This document shows positions 61,104 to 64,000 of a stretch of 64,000 nt of DNA, in pieces. How positions within the stretch are numbered: position 1 is the first letter of the stretch; every line of letters begins with the position of its first letter. The stretch lies in contig CALXIO010000011.1 of assembly GCA_944388385.1 (NCBI GenBank), positions 1-64,000 on the forward strand, given 5' to 3'. The notes beneath the pieces are model-generated. The model made no database searches, had not been told where the DNA came from, and saw nothing but the letters and a program-made list of their open reading frames with translations. This stretch comes from an uncultured Ruminiclostridium sp. GTDB lineage: Bacteria > Bacillota > Clostridia > Oscillospirales > Ruminococcaceae. Made by a program: the position numbers and the translations under genes.

Positions 61104-62555
61104 TTATCTGTCTGCTTTGTAAGAGGGGATAGCATATAGTAAATAGGGGATAACGGAAAAGGCGGCTGTAAGAACAAGATCGGAAATAAAGCTGCTCATT
61201 ATATCAGGTGTTTCTCCCACATATTCTAAAAGTAAATCAAGAGAATCCAGGAAATTGAAGTAATCAAAGAATATATCGAAAAATCCGGTATATCCCATGG
61301 GGTTTCCTATTTCCGCCATAAATTCTGCATCCGTAACAAATTGAATTGTACCGCAGGCCATGGTGCTTCCAAGCACAGCAAGACACACAATAAATAAGCA
61401 TATAATAAGTCCTGCTATGTTAAATCGCTTACCGCACAGCTTAAAACCTGTTACTGTGGTAAAGGCTAATACAAGACCGCCAATCCAGGAAATAAAGCCC
61501 AGTAAACCGATTATTATTATTACTATAGATCCTAATAATGCGCCTATAACTGCGCCGGCAATACCGAGTATGGGATTTGCCTTTACCGCCTTTACAGGGG
61601 AAATCGGTGCGGTATAGGGGGCTGTCATTGTATTTCCTGCGCCGGTTATGGGAGGTGCTCCAACAGGTCTTGTCTGAGCCATATCCATTACTCCCACGGT
61701 GGTGCCTGTGTTCATATCAAAATCTCCCATAGGACCGCCTACGCTGCCCATAGCCTGGGAGTTAGCTCCAAGATTTTCAACTCCGCCAACAGAAGCCATG
61801 CCCTGATTTCCGCCAACAGAAGCCATACCCTGATTTCCGCCAACAGAAGCCATACCTTGATTTCCGCCAACAGAAGCCATGCCCTGATTTCCGCCAACAG
61901 AAGCCATGCCTTGATTTCCGCCAACAGAAGCCATTCCAATAGCACCCATGGTCTGGGCTGTACCCATGTTATTTACAGGATTTGCTCCCATGGGGGAGGG
62001 CATACCGTTCATCTGAGGAGCGTTGTTCATATTACTCTGCATAGGTGAACTTACCTGTTCAGCGGATTTCTGTGCGGCCTGCTTTCCCTCTTCCTTATCC
62101 TTTTCATAGCAGGACTGACAGAACTGGGAGTAGTTGCCCTTGTAATTCTTTTCAATAATAAGATTTTCACCGGAACCACACTTACAGCAGCAATTTACAA
62201 AGTAATTTGAGGCATAGAACTTAGCCACATCATTTACATAAGTATAAATGGAATTTGAATCTGTATCATCATTACCCTTACTTGCTATAATGCTTGCAAG
62301 GGTAGTGCCGATAAGCTTATAAGCGGTTAAGAAGGACTTATCAGGCATTGAGGAATAGCTTTTTATCCACTCATGGATATTAGCCTCGGTGTGTTCGCCC
62401 TGCTTTGCCCAGGATTCAACAATATAGCAGTTTTTACCTTCAAGTCCTCTTATTGAAAAGGTATAGCCTGCCACCTGACCGTAAACCGCTTCATCCATGG
62501 GCTCATAGGTAAAGCCGCATTTTCCGGCCATCATTACTAATGTGTCGGTAATCAT
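61104..62555 (-). CDS. Membrane protein with Cys4 ribbon and GMASVGGNQ repeats
   Basis: A 483-residue protein of unknown function. The N-terminal 120 residues form a mixed alpha/beta domain (GYTFSIRGLEGKNCYIVESW, EWIKSYSSMPDKSFLTAYKL). Then a zinc-ribbon-like pair, CCCKCGSGENL and FCQSCYEKD. A Met/Asn/Gly-rich disordered region follows, with about six copies of GMASVGGNQ (27-bp DNA repeats, 61783-61944). The C-terminal 160 residues hold four to five membrane segments. The next gene is a paralogue of the same layout without the repeats. No signal peptide, so the ribbon is probably cytoplasmic. GGAGAGA precedes the ATG. Confidence 0.75.
   Translation of the reverse strand: MITDTLVMMAGKCGFTYEPMDEAVYGQVAGYTFSIRGLEGKNCYIVESWAKQGEHTEANIHEWIKSYSSMPDKSFLTAYKLIGTTLASIIASKGNDDTDSNSIYTYVNDVAKFYASNYFVNCCCKCGSGENLIIEKNYKGNYSQFCQSCYEKDKEEGKQAAQKSAEQVSSPMQSNMNNAPQMNGMPSPMGANPVNNMGTAQTMGAIGMASVGGNQGMASVGGNQGMASVGGNQGMASVGGNQGMASVGGNQGMASVGGVENLGANSQAMGSVGGPMGDFDMNTGTTVGVMDMAQTRPVGAPPITGAGNTMTAPYTAPISPVKAVKANPILGIAGAVIGALLGSIVIIIIGLLGFISWIGGLVLAFTTVTGFKLCGKRFNIAGLIICLFIVCLAVLGSTMACGTIQFVTDAEFMAEIGNPMGYTGFFDIFFDYFNFLDSLDLLLEYVGETPDIMSSFISDLVLTAAFSVIPYLLYAIPSYKADR
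61783..61944. repeat. 27-bp coding tandem repeats, six copies
   Basis: The unit CCGCCAACAGAAGCCATGCC plus seven bases recurs at 61783, 61810, 61837, 61864, 61891 and 61918 with few third-position changes. It encodes GMASVGGNQ on the minus strand. Near identity of the copies suggests recent expansion. Confidence 0.85.
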
Positions 62556-62647
62556 AGTATATCTCTCCTTATTTAATGCTTAAAGTATTTTAAAAACACT
62601 TCGGGTTCATTATATCATATTTTATTGATTATGTCAACTTTTTGCTG

Positions 62648-64000
62648 TCAGAATCTTCTTTTGATGGCTCTTATTATATCCGGGACGGCAAAGATAATAT
62701 ATCCTATTGCAGCCACTATCGAAATCCCTATAATATCATATCCCTCGGTAAAATACCAGTTAAAGAAGATACCGAGAGCAGTAACGCCGATGCTAAGCAG
62801 ATATGCGGTAATATCCTTCTTTGCACTGAAGAGATAAAATCCGAGTATACTGAGATAACCAAAGCCCACACAGGCAAGCAGTACGGGTATTAAAAGATGG
62901 AAGAACTGGAAAACAAGTGAGGACAAGCCTACACCGATGGCACTTCCTAAAACACCGTAAAGGATATTGGTAAGCTCGGATTTACCAAAGCCGGACCTTT
63001 CGATTTTTCTCTTCGGCGCATTGGGATCTCTTCCTACATAGGTGGCATCTCTGCTGTTCATAATAGATTGGTCTACATTGGATTTCTTTTTGCTCGCATA
63101 TTCCGACTTATCGTGAAGATCCTCCACCTTAGGGCCTTTTTCCGCTTCGTTTCTCTTTATAATAGCCTCCACCTGAGGAGGGGTAAGGCTTGCCATGTAG
63201 TCAGTCTTTTTATCATACAAGTCATCAATGTTTGTATTGTTCTTGTGGCTTATAGGTGCAATATCATCAACAACCGGCTCATAGCCCGGTGTTGCATTTT
63301 TTCTTCTCTGCTTTTCAAGAACCGAAAGATCTTCCTTCATGCCGTGTTCTTCGTAGAAGGTGCTTATTCTCTGATTTCCCGGGTCGGATTTTGCAGAGGC
63401 ATTAAATGAGGCATAGTCCTCGTTGTTTCTCTTTGCGGCGGAAACGGTGGTTGCTTCATCATTTTCAACCTCATCCGGAAGTGAAAAATCTTCCACAATT
63501 TCCGGGGCTTCTATATTGGTATTTATAAATTCGCTTATGGTTTTCTCATCGATATTGTTATATGTATCTGCGGAGTCATTTTCATCCGCCTCGGTAGCAG
63601 AAATGGCAGGCATAAAAACATCGTTGTAGCCGGGATTTATCTTTTCGGCACAGCTTTTGCAGATACATCTTATAACGCCCTCCTTATCCCTTGCAGGGGA
63701 TAAATCATTACCTGAGCCACATTCACAGCATTTATCTGCAAAATTATCCTGAGCAAGCACATTGGCTATGTCCTTAATACAGCCGGAAATTTCATTGGCA
63801 TCGGCAACCCCGTCACCGGAAGCTGTTATAATGACCTGTGCCTCATCGGGGGTAAGCTCATAGCTTGAAACAGGGGAGGGAGTCTTATATGTAATATAGG
63901 ACTTCAGCCATTGTTCAATGGTTTTACCGCTGTTTGCTGTAGCATTAGCAAAGAAGCGTACCACGTAGCTTGTATAGTTATACATCCTTACGGAAAATAC
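62648..64000 (-). CDS. Membrane protein with Cys4 ribbon, paralogue of the preceding gene (partial)
   Basis: At least 450 residues; the 5' end lies beyond the window. An ATG at 63985 exists, but the frame stays open to the edge and reads VFSVR before it. That aligns with TFSIR of the paralogue at 61104, so the gene most likely begins outside. N-terminal domain (FANATANSGKTIEQWLKSYI), then the Cys4 pair CCECGSGNDL and CICKSCAEKI, a long acidic/charged disordered region with a TPPQVEAIIKRNEAEKGPKV helix, and four C-terminal membrane segments. Function unknown; the shared layout with its neighbour suggests a family of regulatory or sensor-like membrane proteins. Confidence 0.78.
   Translation of the reverse strand, partial: VFSVRMYNYTSYVVRFFANATANSGKTIEQWLKSYITYKTPSPVSSYELTPDEAQVIITASGDGVADANEISGCIKDIANVLAQDNFADKCCECGSGNDLSPARDKEGVIRCICKSCAEKINPGYNDVFMPAISATEADENDSADTYNNIDEKTISEFINTNIEAPEIVEDFSLPDEVENDEATTVSAAKRNNEDYASFNASAKSDPGNQRISTFYEEHGMKEDLSVLEKQRRKNATPGYEPVVDDIAPISHKNNTNIDDLYDKKTDYMASLTPPQVEAIIKRNEAEKGPKVEDLHDKSEYASKKKSNVDQSIMNSRDATYVGRDPNAPKRKIERSGFGKSELTNILYGVLGSAIGVGLSSLVFQFFHLLIPVLLACVGFGYLSILGFYLFSAKKDITAYLLSIGVTALGIFFNWYFTEGYDIIGISIVAAIGYIIFAVPDIIRAIKRRF

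Noticed and set aside
61783..61944. Regular 27-bp repeats as a CRISPR array
   Set aside because: There are no spacers; the repeats are contiguous and encode a peptide repeat in frame.
61859..62048. Plus-strand repeat-containing frame opposite the GMASVGGNQ region
   Set aside because: Antisense artefact of the coding repeats.

Overview
The window looks like chromosomal DNA of an anaerobic, low-to-moderate GC Clostridia of the Ruminococcus / Oscillospiraceae type. Support comes from a spoVAC-spoVAD-spoVAE sporulation operon, a GH94 cellobiose phosphorylase and a membrane-anchored GH5 endoglucanase with Thr/Pro/Lys linkers, LPXTG-type surface proteins, ECF vitamin transporters, a T-box and a cobalamin riboswitch. 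No complete insertion sequence, prophage or CRISPR array was seen. Many promoters are near-consensus sigma-A type with a 17-bp spacer.

Layout. 1-4.8 kb: nitroreductase, YjbR-like and SCP2-like genes, the spoVA operon, a phosphoesterase and dCMP deaminase. 4.9-9.5 kb: cellobiose phosphorylase with a divergent AraC-type regulator, then a DMT exporter. 9.6-16.1 kb: glycogen synthase, a strongly promoted orphan sugar-binding lipoprotein, a secreted amidase, PduL phosphotransacylase and an amino-acid-binding lipoprotein. 16.1-19.9 kb: a decaying stretch with a truncated thioester-type surface protein, a lipoprotein that has lost both its start codon and its frame, an unknown gene and a frameshifted MATE exporter behind a leader terminator.

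20.3-26.5 kb is the most interesting block. A cobalamin riboswitch leads a four-gene operon: a surface DUF4430 protein, a protein joining an alpha/alpha-barrel (prenyltransferase-like repeats) to a DUF4430 domain, an EcfT, and a single polypeptide fusing both ECF ATPases to an S component. Barrel plus DUF4430 is the domain layout of animal intrinsic factor and transcobalamin. I infer a cell-surface corrinoid-capture system that feeds an ECF importer.

26.5-43 kb is mostly housekeeping: T-box/pheST, efp, hpf, a cyclophilin lipoprotein, an RHH-clpB operon, divergent tRNA-Gln and tRNA-Ser, a patatin-like esterase, the GH5 cellulase and an ECF S component. 43.3-54.5 kb is a sortase-pilus operon: signal peptidase I, a 2072-residue tip adhesin, an LPETG backbone pilin, a class C sortase and a minor pilin. 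Two GNRA-loop hairpins flank the backbone gene. 54.6-59.3 kb holds an XRE regulator with a heterodimeric ABC exporter. 59.3-61.1 kb is a small XRE/DUF3169 operon with paired inverted-repeat operators and an in-frame TGA in its first gene. 61.1-64 kb holds two paralogous Cys4-ribbon membrane proteins; the second runs off the right edge.
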